A stretch of 43,413 nucleotides of DNA, taken from Clostridia bacterium. GTDB lineage: Bacteria; Bacillota; Clostridia; Oscillospirales; CAG-272. The stretch is taken from NCBI GenBank assembly GCA_017468385.1, contig JAFUIQ010000049.1:1-43413 (forward strand), read 5' to 3'. Below, in pieces: positions 22,329-30,242 of this stretch (positions are counted from its first letter, which is position 1; each line of letters begins with the position of its first letter). The notes beneath the pieces are model-generated. The model was not told where the DNA came from. It worked only from the letters and a program-made list of their open reading frames with translations, and did no database searches. The translations under genes and the position numbers were made by a program.

Positions 22329-23696
22329 TCAGAGCATATAGGTTTTCAGGCCCAGGGATTTTGCGAAGAACTCGATCTCCTCGGGTCTGGCATCATACAC
22401 CATGATGCTGTGGTGCGTAGCGCCGCAGCGGCTGATCTTCTCCAGCACCTCGGAGATGGGACGGGAGAAATCCAGCCATCCGCGGATGGATTTGCGGAAG
22501 TGGGCCGTCTTTTCCTGCACCACTTTCACGGGAGCGATGAAGGCGTTGAAGCCGTTTTCGTCCTCGTACACATTGAGGAACACCGCATTCCCCGGTTTAT
22601 AAGCGGCGGAGGCCGCAATGGGATCGGGACGGTCGCTGAAGGTGAACTTCTTCGTATAGGCCGTAGGCTTCTTATCCGCCACGGCGTAGTTCATCTCGCA
22701 GAAGTGGCTGATGAACAGCGTATTGTGTTCCCAGTCGGGGCAGAAAATCTCGATGAAGGATGTCTCGGCATAGCTCTGCAGAAGAGCACCGGTGAACAAA
22801 GCGGTAAGGGTATCACCCTCGCCGGCATAGCCCACACCCTCGGACATGGAGCGGCAGATGCCGTTGAACGGCATGGTGGGCAGCTCTTCAATATCACGGA
22901 AGTTGATGGTGAACGCCTGCAGGCCCTTATTCTGAATCCACTTCTTCAAAGTGAGATCGGCGGTAACGGAATTGGTATACACCGCCTCGTCCACTTCCTC
23001 AAGGAAGGTCAGCTCGGCATCGTTTCTTGCCTTTTCCGCCGCGATCTCCTCCGCGGTGACGGAGGCGGCCAGAGCGGTAAACTCGCCCTTCTCGGGATGA
23101 ACAACGGTAACGTCGAACTTCTTCAGCATATCCTCTTCGCTGACGCGGAAGTCGCCCATGCCGGGGAAGAATCCGCCCACGGCACCCACACGGGATCCTC
23201 GCAGGGATCTGGCGGCGACGGCGGCTTTCACAAAGCCTACCACCCGATCGATCACATCGCTCTTCTCGAAATGGCCGGCGGCAATAGCGTAGGGCTTGCC
23301 GTTCTTCTTCAGAAGATTGCACATATCCATGACGCCGTGGATACCGTGGCAGTACATTACTTCGCTGGAGAGCTGTTCGTCGGAGAAGTCGAACGTCTCG
23401 GTAGTATCGCAAACGATGACGGGCAATTTGGTATTCTTCAGCGCCTGCTCGGAGTACAGTCCGGGGGAATAGGCCAGATGCAAGGTTACAATGGCATCGC
23501 AATTGTTTGCCTCATAGGCTGCCACTTCTTTTTCGAACTGCTCTTCCTCGGTACAAATGGGACTGCGGACCACCTTCACACCGCGCTCTTCCAGCATAAC
23601 GGCGATCTTCTCATAGAAAACGCCCATTCGCTCACGCAGGTGGGGACTGGTCTTATCATACTGCGAAATGTACAGAGGCAATAATCCAACTTTCAT
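22329..23696 (-). CDS. L-fucose/L-arabinose isomerase-family protein
   Basis: A 455-residue protein related to FucI/AraA-type aldose-ketose isomerases. The N-terminus MKVGLLPLYISQYDK and segments CDAIVTLHLAYSPGL and VGAVGGFFPGMGDF fit the alpha/beta fold of this family; the usual metal-site glutamate and aspartate could not be placed with confidence. The upstream in-frame extension to 23774 lacks a ribosome binding site, while ATG 23696 has AAAGGA upstream. It follows the FGGY kinase gene at 95 bp on the same strand, so isomerisation followed by phosphorylation of one sugar is likely; which sugar is unknown. Confidence 0.82.
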   Translation of the reverse strand: MKVGLLPLYISQYDKTSPHLRERMGVFYEKIAVMLEERGVKVVRSPICTEEEQFEKEVAAYEANNCDAIVTLHLAYSPGLYSEQALKNTKLPVIVCDTTETFDFSDEQLSSEVMYCHGIHGVMDMCNLLKKNGKPYAIAAGHFEKSDVIDRVVGFVKAAVAARSLRGSRVGAVGGFFPGMGDFRVSEEDMLKKFDVTVVHPEKGEFTALAASVTAEEIAAEKARNDAELTFLEEVDEAVYTNSVTADLTLKKWIQNKGLQAFTINFRDIEELPTMPFNGICRSMSEGVGYAGEGDTLTALFTGALLQSYAETSFIEIFCPDWEHNTLFISHFCEMNYAVADKKPTAYTKKFTFSDRPDPIAASAAYKPGNAVFLNVYEDENGFNAFIAPVKVVQEKTAHFRKSIRGWLDFSRPISEVLEKISRCGATHHSIMVYDARPEEIEFFAKSLGLKTYML

Positions 23697-23747
23697 ACTA
23701 CCGGAATCCTTTCTTATGCCACAGATCCTCTGTGATTCTCTTTCATA

Positions 23748-23772
23748 GAGCGGTTCAATGACTGAACCGCTC
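23748..23772 (-). repeat. Intercistronic hairpin between kinase and isomerase genes
   Basis: Perfect 10-bp stem GAGCGGTTCA / TGAACCGCTC with a 5-nt loop, 19 bp past the kinase stop. No T-tract follows, so an RNA-stability element or partial attenuator is more likely than a full terminator. A second small hairpin CACAGA-TCC-TCTGTG lies between it and the isomerase start. Confidence 0.6.
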
Positions 23773-23791
23773 ACGAAAGATATTATCCATT

Positions 23792-25102
23792 TCAGAAGCC
23801 CAGAGATTCAAAGGCTTCTTTTTCGCCCGCATAGGCACCGACGCCCACGCCCGCCATGATAGCGGAGCCGATGGCACCGGCGTGCTCGCCGTTGATTACG
23901 CGGACTTCCTTGCCGGTGATCTGGCCAACGACCTCACACCAGGGCTTGGAGTTGGTGATACCGCCCACCAGCTTGACCACATCTGCCTTGATTTCCAGCT
24001 CTTCCAGGAAGTCTTTCAGTCTTCTGGCGATGTTCTCCATGATGGCGCGGGCGATGTCGGGACGGCTATAGCCGCTGACATCCGTATTCTCATCCTCAAT
24101 TACCAGGCCGTTGCAGCCCAGGGTGGCCTCGGCGGCCAGACGGTCGAATTCCTTCACGGAAATATCGCCCAGGAAGAGGGTGGTATACTTATCAATGGTT
24201 TCTGCCACGGAAGTCATGGACTTCATGCCGCACCAGTTTCCCTTGGGAGCCATGAAGGGATCCACAAGGATGCCCTTGGAATGGGGAATGTCGCGGGTAG
24301 CATAGGGGATGAATACAACCCAGGATGTACCGCAGGAAACCATGACATTGCTTTCGTCAAACACACCGGCACCTCTGGCGGCGCTGGGATGGTCGAAGGT
24401 ACCGGGGATAACGGGGGTGCCCACGTCAAGACCGGTCTTCTCTGCCGCTTCCGCGGTCACCGTACCCAGAATGGAGCAGGCGTCCACGATAGGCGGGAGT
24501 TTGTCCTCGGTGAGGCCGAGAACGTCCAGATGCTCTTTGCTGTATTTGCCTGCGGCCTGATCGATCAGGTAGAAGGTGGTACCCTGGGAGCGGGTAATGC
24601 CCCACGCACCGGTCAGCTTGTAATTCAGATACTCGATGTGCATGCAGACCATGTCCGCATTGTCCAGAGCCTGCGGATCCGTTGCTTTCAGATAGCCCAG
24701 GGCAGACAGAGGGAAGGAATCCAGCTTGGGCCAGCCAACGGTATTGTATACGGCCTCCTTACTCAGGGGAGCAAGCACCTTTTCGGTGATGGCGGGATCG
24801 TAAGAAGTCTGCCAGCCGTACACGGGAGAGCAGCTCTTGCCGTCCTTGACGAGCATCAGATTTCCGCCCGCGCCGGATACACATACACCGGCGATCTTGT
24901 CCTCACCCTGCAGGGAGTCGGAGAGTTCTTTGATAACGGAAAAACAATTGTCACAGAAATCTTCCGCATTCAGAAGTTTCAGGTTGTTTTCCCAGTAATA
25001 GGCATGTTTCTTGGTTTTTACGTTTTCTACTTTTCCGTCACGGGACATCAGAACGCCCTTCACCGAAGAAGTTCCGATATCAAGACCAACAAAATATTCC
25101 AT
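23792..25102 (-). CDS. FGGY-family carbohydrate kinase
   Basis: A 436-residue two-domain sugar kinase, shorter than the usual ~490-510. The N-terminal phosphate-binding motif is VGLDIGTSSVKGVLM, and the C-terminal lobe has KLVGGITNSKPWCEVVGQI followed by GEHAGAIGSAIMAGVG, the ATP-binding signature region. Family members phosphorylate xylulose, ribulose, rhamnulose, fuculose, erythritol, gluconate and others; the substrate here is unknown. GGAGG 7 bp before the ATG. Driven by a perfect consensus promoter and followed by the isomerase gene. Confidence 0.9.
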   Translation of the reverse strand: MEYFVGLDIGTSSVKGVLMSRDGKVENVKTKKHAYYWENNLKLLNAEDFCDNCFSVIKELSDSLQGEDKIAGVCVSGAGGNLMLVKDGKSCSPVYGWQTSYDPAITEKVLAPLSKEAVYNTVGWPKLDSFPLSALGYLKATDPQALDNADMVCMHIEYLNYKLTGAWGITRSQGTTFYLIDQAAGKYSKEHLDVLGLTEDKLPPIVDACSILGTVTAEAAEKTGLDVGTPVIPGTFDHPSAARGAGVFDESNVMVSCGTSWVVFIPYATRDIPHSKGILVDPFMAPKGNWCGMKSMTSVAETIDKYTTLFLGDISVKEFDRLAAEATLGCNGLVIEDENTDVSGYSRPDIARAIMENIARRLKDFLEELEIKADVVKLVGGITNSKPWCEVVGQITGKEVRVINGEHAGAIGSAIMAGVGVGAYAGEKEAFESLGF

Positions 25103-25158
25103 TATTGCGCCTCCAAAGCTTATGTAATAGGAGCCATTCTGTTACTTGGCTAAAGTTA

Positions 25159-25187
25159 ATTATAAAATATATAACCAAATATGTCAA
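25159..25187 (-). promoter_or_regulatory. Consensus promoter of the kinase-isomerase operon
   Basis: Minus strand: -35 TTGACA (25182-25187), 17-bp spacer, -10 TATAAT (25159-25164): full consensus. About 50 bp leader to the kinase ATG. Such a strong promoter would normally need a repressor; no operator was identified. Confidence 0.9.
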
Positions 25188-25259
25188 GTAAATAACGGCA
25201 CAAATCCCATAATTCACCACGGCACCCTGCCCTTTTTTCGGGCGGAACCGGTGTACACA

Positions 25260-26642
25260 TCACTTTTCGGCGGGAAGCGGATCGGCCTTTTTTGCGGCGA
25301 AATGTTCCTTTGTCAATTTCGTCACCACGCCGCACAGTCCCACCACACCGATCAGGTTGGGGATCGCCATCAGGCCGTTCATGGTTTCGGCGATGCTCCA
25401 GATCAGATCCAGACTGCCCACAGCGCCCACAAAGGAAACGGCCACATACACGATGCGATAAATGAGGACGGCCCACTTGGAATTTTTGAACAGATAGGAC
25501 ACGCTGACTTCCCCATAGTAGGCCCATCCCAAAAGAGTGGACAGAGCAAAGAATATGGTGGACAGCGTTACGATGACACGGCCGATGCCGGGAAGTATGG
25601 AGTCAAAGGAAGCGATGCTGAGAGCCGCTCCATCCAGTGCACCAGTGTCCCAAAGACCGCCGGTCAGGATAATGAGCGCGGACAGAGTACAGATAACAAT
25701 GGTGGTGAAGAACACCTCAAACATACCCCAAAGGCCCTGCTGCACCGGGTTCTTGGCACTGGATGCCGCGTGGGCCATGGGGGCACTGCCCAAACCGGCT
25801 TCGTTGGAGAACACGCCCCGGGCAAATCCGTAGTGCATGGCGGCCATGATGCCGTAACCGGCCGCACCGCCGGCCGCCGCCCGGAAATTGAATGCTTCGC
25901 GGAAAATGAGGGCGAATGCCGCAGGCACCTTCTCGATATTCAGAATCATAGCCACAACGGAGCAGCCCACAAAGAACACCGCCATAAAGGGCACCAGTTT
26001 CTCATTGACGGAGGCAATGCGGCGCATACCGCCCAGAATCACAGCGGCAGCAATAATTACCAGCACCACGCCGGTGATCCAGGGGGCTACGTGGAATGTG
26101 CTCTCGATCGCCACAGCAATGGAATTGGACTGGGTGGCGTTGCCGGTACCCAGACAGGCAATCATGGCAAAGACAGCGAACAGAGCCGCCAGCCATTTCA
26201 GCCCCAGGCCGTTCTTGATGTAGTACATGGGGCCGCCCACCCACTCACCCTTATCATTCTTCTCCCGATATTTCAGGGAAAGAACGATCTCGGCGTATTT
26301 TGTGACCATGCCCAATAGCGCGCTGATCCACATCCAGAAAACCGCACCGGGGCCACCGGCGACAATCGCCGTGGATAGGCCGGCGATACTGCCGGTTCCG
26401 ATGGTTCCTGCCATAGCGGTAGCTACTGCCTGAAACGGGCTGACACCGGCGGCGTCTTTTTGATGTTGGTTTTTGGAAAAGACACCGCAGATGGTGTTTT
26501 TCAGCATATAGCCAAAACGCCGGAACTGCAGAAAACCGGTTTTGACGGACAAAAACAATCCGGTTCCGATCAGAAGCGTGAGCATGACCGGTCCCCAGAC
26601 AATATCGTTGATAGCTGTGTTGATCGCGCGTAGTAATTCCAT
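25260..26642 (-). CDS. Sodium:alanine symporter family (AGCS) transporter
   Basis: A 460-residue membrane transporter with about 10-11 helices importing alanine or glycine with Na+. The family signature is in GTIGTGSIAGLSTAIVAGGPGAVFWMW split over residues ~85-112, and conserved segments AMHYGFARGVFSNEAGLGSAPMAH and the WAYYGE motif are clear. ATG 26642 is taken as the start; a GTG 15 bp upstream has AAGG immediately before it and cannot be used easily. It lies 41 bp after the Lrp-type regulator on the same strand, suggesting direct control of amino-acid uptake by that regulator. Confidence 0.93.
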   Translation of the reverse strand: MELLRAINTAINDIVWGPVMLTLLIGTGLFLSVKTGFLQFRRFGYMLKNTICGVFSKNQHQKDAAGVSPFQAVATAMAGTIGTGSIAGLSTAIVAGGPGAVFWMWISALLGMVTKYAEIVLSLKYREKNDKGEWVGGPMYYIKNGLGLKWLAALFAVFAMIACLGTGNATQSNSIAVAIESTFHVAPWITGVVLVIIAAAVILGGMRRIASVNEKLVPFMAVFFVGCSVVAMILNIEKVPAAFALIFREAFNFRAAAGGAAGYGIMAAMHYGFARGVFSNEAGLGSAPMAHAASSAKNPVQQGLWGMFEVFFTTIVICTLSALIILTGGLWDTGALDGAALSIASFDSILPGIGRVIVTLSTIFFALSTLLGWAYYGEVSVSYLFKNSKWAVLIYRIVYVAVSFVGAVGSLDLIWSIAETMNGLMAIPNLIGVVGLCGVVTKLTKEHFAAKKADPLPAEK

Positions 26643-26683
26643 AATCAGTACCTGCACACCTTACACGGCGGTGTGATGAAAAA

Positions 26684-27148
26684 TCAAGATATATCTTTTT
26701 CCTTATCGGGAAGCAGACACACATCCCGCTTGTTGGTGGACAGCACCACGGACGTTCGCGTCAGCGACACACCGCTGATGGATTTGACGCCGTTCAGTAT
26801 GCCCTCCAGCGTTTTTCCGCTGCCGGTAACCACTTTCAGAATAAAGTCAAAGTCGCCGGCAATGTAGTAACATTCCGCTACCGAGGTGTTTTCGTTGATC
26901 CGCCGGACAAAATTCTCGTAGTGCTTGGGATGCTCCAGGCGGACGCTGATAAATGCGGTCAGGTCTCTGCCCAGAGCGTTCTGGTTGATCAGGGTGGTGT
27001 ACTGCTGTATCACCCCGGAGTTCTCCAGTTTTTTGATTCGCTCAATAACGGCAGAGGTAGACAGATTGATCTTCGTTCCGATATTGGTGGCATTTTCCCG
27101 TGAGTTTTCTTTCAGACAGCATAAAATTTGATAATCGATTTCATCCAT
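26684..27148 (-). CDS. Lrp/AsnC-family transcriptional regulator
   Basis: A 154-residue feast/famine regulator. The N-terminal helix-turn-helix (MDEIDYQILCCLKENSREN, then INLSTSAVIERIKKLENSGVI) is followed by the RAM/AsnC ligand domain with AECYYIAGDFDFILKV and the terminal segment of the beta-alpha-beta fold. ATG 27148 is preferred over longer starts because GGGGTG lies 6 bp upstream and the family begins at this point. It is the promoter-proximal gene of a two-gene operon with the alanine symporter; an amino acid is the likely effector. Confidence 0.92.
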   Translation of the reverse strand: MDEIDYQILCCLKENSRENATNIGTKINLSTSAVIERIKKLENSGVIQQYTTLINQNALGRDLTAFISVRLEHPKHYENFVRRINENTSVAECYYIAGDFDFILKVVTGSGKTLEGILNGVKSISGVSLTRTSVVLSTNKRDVCLLPDKEKDIS

Positions 27149-27170
27149 GTTTAACACCCCCATGCGTATA

Positions 27171-27199
27171 ATTATACAACCCCATTCAATAAAAGTAAA
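27171..27199 (-). promoter_or_regulatory. Promoter of the lrp-symporter operon
   Basis: Minus strand: -35 TTTACT (27194-27199), 17-bp spacer, -10 TATAAT (27171-27176), 23 bp before the regulator ATG. The remaining ~170 bp up to the spoIVA terminator is AT-rich with no supportable gene. Confidence 0.75.
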
Positions 27200-27371
27200 T
27201 ACTTCCAAAAATGTCCCCAAATATTTCGTTAAAATGCCGCATTGAAAGAAATATTTTTTTCGGCACCGTTGTTTTTGGCAGTTTTGCAGTAATTTTTATT
27301 GCGATTCGTTTGGATGCACGGCGTTTTTATGGGGATTTTCACGAAACCGCGAATTATTTAACGGACGCAAA

Positions 27372-27401
27372 AAAGCGGCACATCCTGCGATGTGCCGCTT
27401 T
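27372..27401 (-). terminator. Terminator of spoIVA
   Basis: Perfect 13-bp stem (27372-27384 with 27389-27401, loop CTGC), ten bp past the spoIVA stop, followed on the minus strand by TTTTTT. Confidence 0.93.
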
Positions 27402-27411
27402 GATTTGTGTT

Positions 27412-28926
27412 TCAGAGAATGATACAGATCAGTCCGCCGCTTCCCTCGTTGATGACTCTGGATAAAGTTTCACCCAGCTTCTGTCGGGCATCGTCCGGCA
27501 TATGGGCCAGCTTGGCGTGGAGTCCGTCGTTGACCAACTCGTACAGCGAACGGCCGAACAGATTGGATTCCCAGATCTGTTTGGGATCCTCCTCAAAATC
27601 CCGCAAAAGATTGCGCACCAGCTCCTCGGACTGCTGTTCCGTCCCCACAATGGGATTGATCTCCGTCTCAATGGACGCCCGGATCATATGGACCGACGGT
27701 GCGGACGCCCGCAGACGAACCCCGTATCCGCCCGCCTGCTTGACGATCTCCGGCTCCTCCAATCGGAGGGAATCCACATCCGGCATGACGATGCCGTATC
27801 CGTTGGCATCCAATTCTCTTATGGCCTCGGCATATTTATCGTATTCCCGCTTTGCGTCGGTAAGAGAACGGAGCACGCAGAGCAATTCCCTCTCCCCGTG
27901 GATATCCAGCCCCGTCAACTCGCCGATGATGGAATAGTACAGGGAATCCGGCAGTGCCAGCCGCACCTGCGCCTTGCCGCTGCCCAGATCGATCTGTTCT
28001 GCCTCGGCGGACACGGTGTATTCCGTCCCGCCGCTTCCCTTCACTGACTCTGTGAGAGCCTCCGCCAGTGCGTCGGTATACATCCCGGGCACCTGCCCCA
28101 CTTTGGTCACGGTGCGAGCGGTTTTCAGCGCCGCATCCTCGATGGCAGCGCATAGCCAATGATCCGCCCCCAAGGCGGAGGTCCATCCGGGCATACGCAA
28201 GGCAATCTCCCGGATGGGGAATTCCATCAGGAGCATGTGCAGAATGTGCGAGATATCCTCCCCGTTCAATTCCAGACAGTTCACGAGAGCCACGGGCGCA
28301 CCGTATTTTTTCTCCAGATCCATGGCCAATGCTTCCGCCCGGGCGGAGTCCGGCTCGGCGGAATTGAGGATCACGGCGAAGGGCTTGCCGATGGCCTGCA
28401 TTTCCCGGGCCACCCGCTCCTCCGCCTCCAGATAACTGTCTCTGGGGATATCCCCAAAGCTGCCGTCCGTGGTGACCAGCATCCCGATGGTGGAGTGTTC
28501 CAGAATTACCTTGCGGGTGCCCGTTTCCGCCGCCTCATCAAAGGGAACGGCCTCCTCAGACCAGGGCGTATGGACCATGCGCGGGGTGCCGTTTTCCGTA
28601 TTTCCGATGGCATCGGGCACCAGATACCCCACGCAATCAATCATGCGCACGTTTACCCGTCCGCAATCCCCCACACTGATCTGCACTGCCTCGTCGGGGA
28701 TGAATTTTGGCTCGGTGGTCATCACGGTCCGCCCGCCCGCGCTTTGGGGCAATTCGTCCCGGGCACGCTTTTTATCGTGCTCACCTGAAATATTGGGAAT
28801 GACCACCGTTTCCATGAACTTCTTAATGAATGTGGATTTGCCGGTACGCACGGGGCCCACCACGCCGATATAAATATCGCCGCCTGTGCGCGTTGCTATA
28901 TCCCGGTAGATTTCCGAACCTGTCAT
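27412..28926 (-). CDS. spoIVA: Stage IV sporulation protein A, spore coat morphogenetic ATPase
   Basis: A 504-residue SpoIVA, near the usual ~490. In sporulating cells it is made in the mother cell and polymerises on the forespore outer membrane, using ATP, to form the basement layer of the coat and support cortex formation. A TRAFAC-type nucleotide site is visible: Walker A GPVRTGKS at residues 24-31, followed by a Walker-B-like NVRMIDCVGYLVPDA. GGAGG 6 bp before ATG. It is monocistronic, with its own terminator and a sigma-E-like promoter, as expected for a mother-cell gene. Its presence indicates an endospore former. Confidence 0.97.
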   Translation of the reverse strand: MTGSEIYRDIATRTGGDIYIGVVGPVRTGKSTFIKKFMETVVIPNISGEHDKKRARDELPQSAGGRTVMTTEPKFIPDEAVQISVGDCGRVNVRMIDCVGYLVPDAIGNTENGTPRMVHTPWSEEAVPFDEAAETGTRKVILEHSTIGMLVTTDGSFGDIPRDSYLEAEERVAREMQAIGKPFAVILNSAEPDSARAEALAMDLEKKYGAPVALVNCLELNGEDISHILHMLLMEFPIREIALRMPGWTSALGADHWLCAAIEDAALKTARTVTKVGQVPGMYTDALAEALTESVKGSGGTEYTVSAEAEQIDLGSGKAQVRLALPDSLYYSIIGELTGLDIHGERELLCVLRSLTDAKREYDKYAEAIRELDANGYGIVMPDVDSLRLEEPEIVKQAGGYGVRLRASAPSVHMIRASIETEINPIVGTEQQSEELVRNLLRDFEEDPKQIWESNLFGRSLYELVNDGLHAKLAHMPDDARQKLGETLSRVINEGSGGLICIIL

Positions 28927-28964
28927 ACTGTTTCCTCCGCATCTGTTTCTTAGGTTTGTACATC

Positions 28965-28991
28965 TTTATGCAAATGGAATCGGTAATATGA
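28965..28991 (-). promoter_or_regulatory. Sigma-E-like sporulation promoter of spoIVA
   Basis: Minus strand: TCATATT (28985-28991), 14-bp spacer, CATAAA (28965-28970), close to the sigma-E consensus (kmATATT, 14 bp, CATACA-T). It is about 39 bp before the spoIVA start; B. subtilis spoIVA is known to be sigma-E dependent. Confidence 0.6.
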
Positions 28992-29025
28992 CAAGCCGTA
29001 TTATTAAGATTGGTTTAAAAATCCC

Positions 29026-29054
29026 TTGACAAAACCGTTGCAATCCTGTACAAT
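29026..29054 (+). promoter_or_regulatory. Promoter of the nucleoside hydrolase gene
   Basis: -35 TTGACA (29026-29031), 17-bp spacer, -10 TACAAT (29049-29054), then GGAGG at 29067-29071. Confidence 0.88.
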
Positions 29055-29081
29055 GACAGCAGATACGGAGGTGTACGGATT

Positions 29082-29999
29082 ATGACGGAAGCACAACGAC
29101 TGAAAAACATGGAAATTCCCCGGGGCAAGGTGGACATGGTTCTGGACACCGATGCGTTCAATGAAATCGATGATCAATTTGCCATCGCTTATACACTGCG
29201 TTCCTCGGACAAATGCCATCTGCGTGAGATCTACGCCGCGCCCTTTTTAAACAAGAAGGTGGCGTCGGCTGAGGAAGGCATGGAATCCAGCTACAATGAG
29301 ATTCTGAAGATTCTGGATCTGGCCGGATGCGGTGAGATGAAGGATCGCACCTATCGCGGCTCCACCCGCTTTATGGTTAAGGAAGATGAGCCGGTGGACT
29401 CCCCCGCCGCCCGTGCGCTGATCCAGTTGTCCGCGGAGTACTCGGCGGAGAATCCCCTGTACGTAGTGGCACTGGGTGCCATCACCAACGTGGCATCCGC
29501 TCTGCTGCTGGATCCCACGCTGAAGGAGCGGATCACCGTGGTCTGGCTGGGCGGCCAATCCATCCACTGCGCTAACAATCGGGAATTCAATCTGCGGCAG
29601 GATGTGGCCGGTGCCCGGGTGCTCTTCGGATGCGGCGTGCCGCTGGTGATCCTTCCCTGCGCGGAGGTGGTACAGGCCTTCACCGTCAGCGGACCGGAGT
29701 TGGAATACTGGCTGGCCGGTAAGAATCCGCTTGCGGATTATCTGGCGAAGAACACCATCCGTGAAGCGGAATCCTACGCCAAAGGAACGGCGTGGACCCG
29801 TCCCATCTGGGACGTAACCGCGGTGGCGTGGCTGCTCAACGAAGGAGATCGGTTTATGACATCCTACATGATACCGGCGCCGATCCCGGAATACGATCAC
29901 CATTACGCATTTGATCACACGCGGCATCTGATCCGCTATGTGAACTGGATCCGACGGGACGCTTTGATGACGGATCTGCTGACCAAACTGGCACGATAA
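29082..29999 (+). CDS. Inosine-uridine nucleoside hydrolase family protein
   Basis: A 305-residue Ca2+-dependent nucleoside N-ribohydrolase family member, expected to split a nucleoside into base and ribose for salvage. The N-terminal metal motif appears as VLDTDAFNEIDDQFA, a spaced variant of the usual DTDPGxDDAxA, and the later LVILPCAEV and IWDVTAVAWLL regions supply further active-site residues (the terminal Asp ligand is in IWDVT). No signal peptide, so intracellular. It is a single gene between its own promoter and terminator. Substrate range (purine, pyrimidine or modified nucleoside) cannot be told, and the altered metal loop may reflect a different specificity. Confidence 0.88.
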   Translation: MTEAQRLKNMEIPRGKVDMVLDTDAFNEIDDQFAIAYTLRSSDKCHLREIYAAPFLNKKVASAEEGMESSYNEILKILDLAGCGEMKDRTYRGSTRFMVKEDEPVDSPAARALIQLSAEYSAENPLYVVALGAITNVASALLLDPTLKERITVVWLGGQSIHCANNREFNLRQDVAGARVLFGCGVPLVILPCAEVVQAFTVSGPELEYWLAGKNPLADYLAKNTIREAESYAKGTAWTRPIWDVTAVAWLLNEGDRFMTSYMIPAPIPEYDHHYAFDHTRHLIRYVNWIRRDALMTDLLTKLAR

Positions 30000-30003
30000 C
30001 GCA

Positions 30004-30038
30004 AAAACGCTTGGAGAAACCTCCAAGCGTTTTCTTTT
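30004..30038 (+). terminator. Terminator of the nucleoside hydrolase gene
   Basis: Perfect 13-bp stem (30004-30016 with 30021-30033) that ends TTTTCTTTT. Confidence 0.93.
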
Positions 30039-30078
30039 AGAATGTCCCAATTCGTGTTCCCGGTAGACCACGGTACAC

Positions 30079-30199
30079 AAAAGGCTCCCCTGTGCAAGGG
30101 GAGATGTCAGCCAAAAGGCTGACTGAGGGGTTGTATATACTCGATTTTGACAATCCCTCCGCCCCTTCGGGGCACCTCCCTTTACACAAGGGAGGCTTT
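30079..30199. mobile_element. MITE-like palindromic element
   Basis: About 121 bp without coding capacity. Ends are imperfect inverted repeats: AAAGGCTCCCCTGTGCAAGG on the left and AAAGCCTCCCTTGTGTAAAG as the reverse complement of the right. Each arm contains further hairpins (CTCCCC-TGTGCAAG-GGGAG, GTCAGCC-AAAA-GGCTGAC, GCCCC-TTC-GGGGC, CTCCCTT-TACAC-AAGGGAG), and the arms continue in parallel to GAGGGGTTGT / GAGGGATTGT. Elements of this form are common in gut Clostridia from my recollection. No clean target duplication is seen, but TGTTCCCGG(T/C)AG occurs on both sides (30055-30066, 30205-30216). Confidence 0.75.
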
Positions 30200-30242
30200 G
30201 CTTTTGTTCCCGGCAGTGAGAACACCAAAGGCAATGGGAAGT

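Noticed and set aside
23697-23774. N-terminal extension of the isomerase-family protein.
   Set aside because: It lies in the hairpin-containing intercistronic region and lacks a ribosome binding site; the family-like sequence starts at MKVGLLPLY (23696).
27211-27465. Small plus-strand open frame of 84 codons between the lrp and spoIVA genes.
   Set aside because: It runs through the spoIVA terminator into the spoIVA coding region and has no ribosome binding site.
30079-30199. CRISPR repeat or tRNA-like structure suggested by the repeated GAGG hairpins.
   Set aside because: There is only one unit with no regularly spaced copies, and no cloverleaf or CCA end; the paired terminal repeats fit a MITE-like element better.
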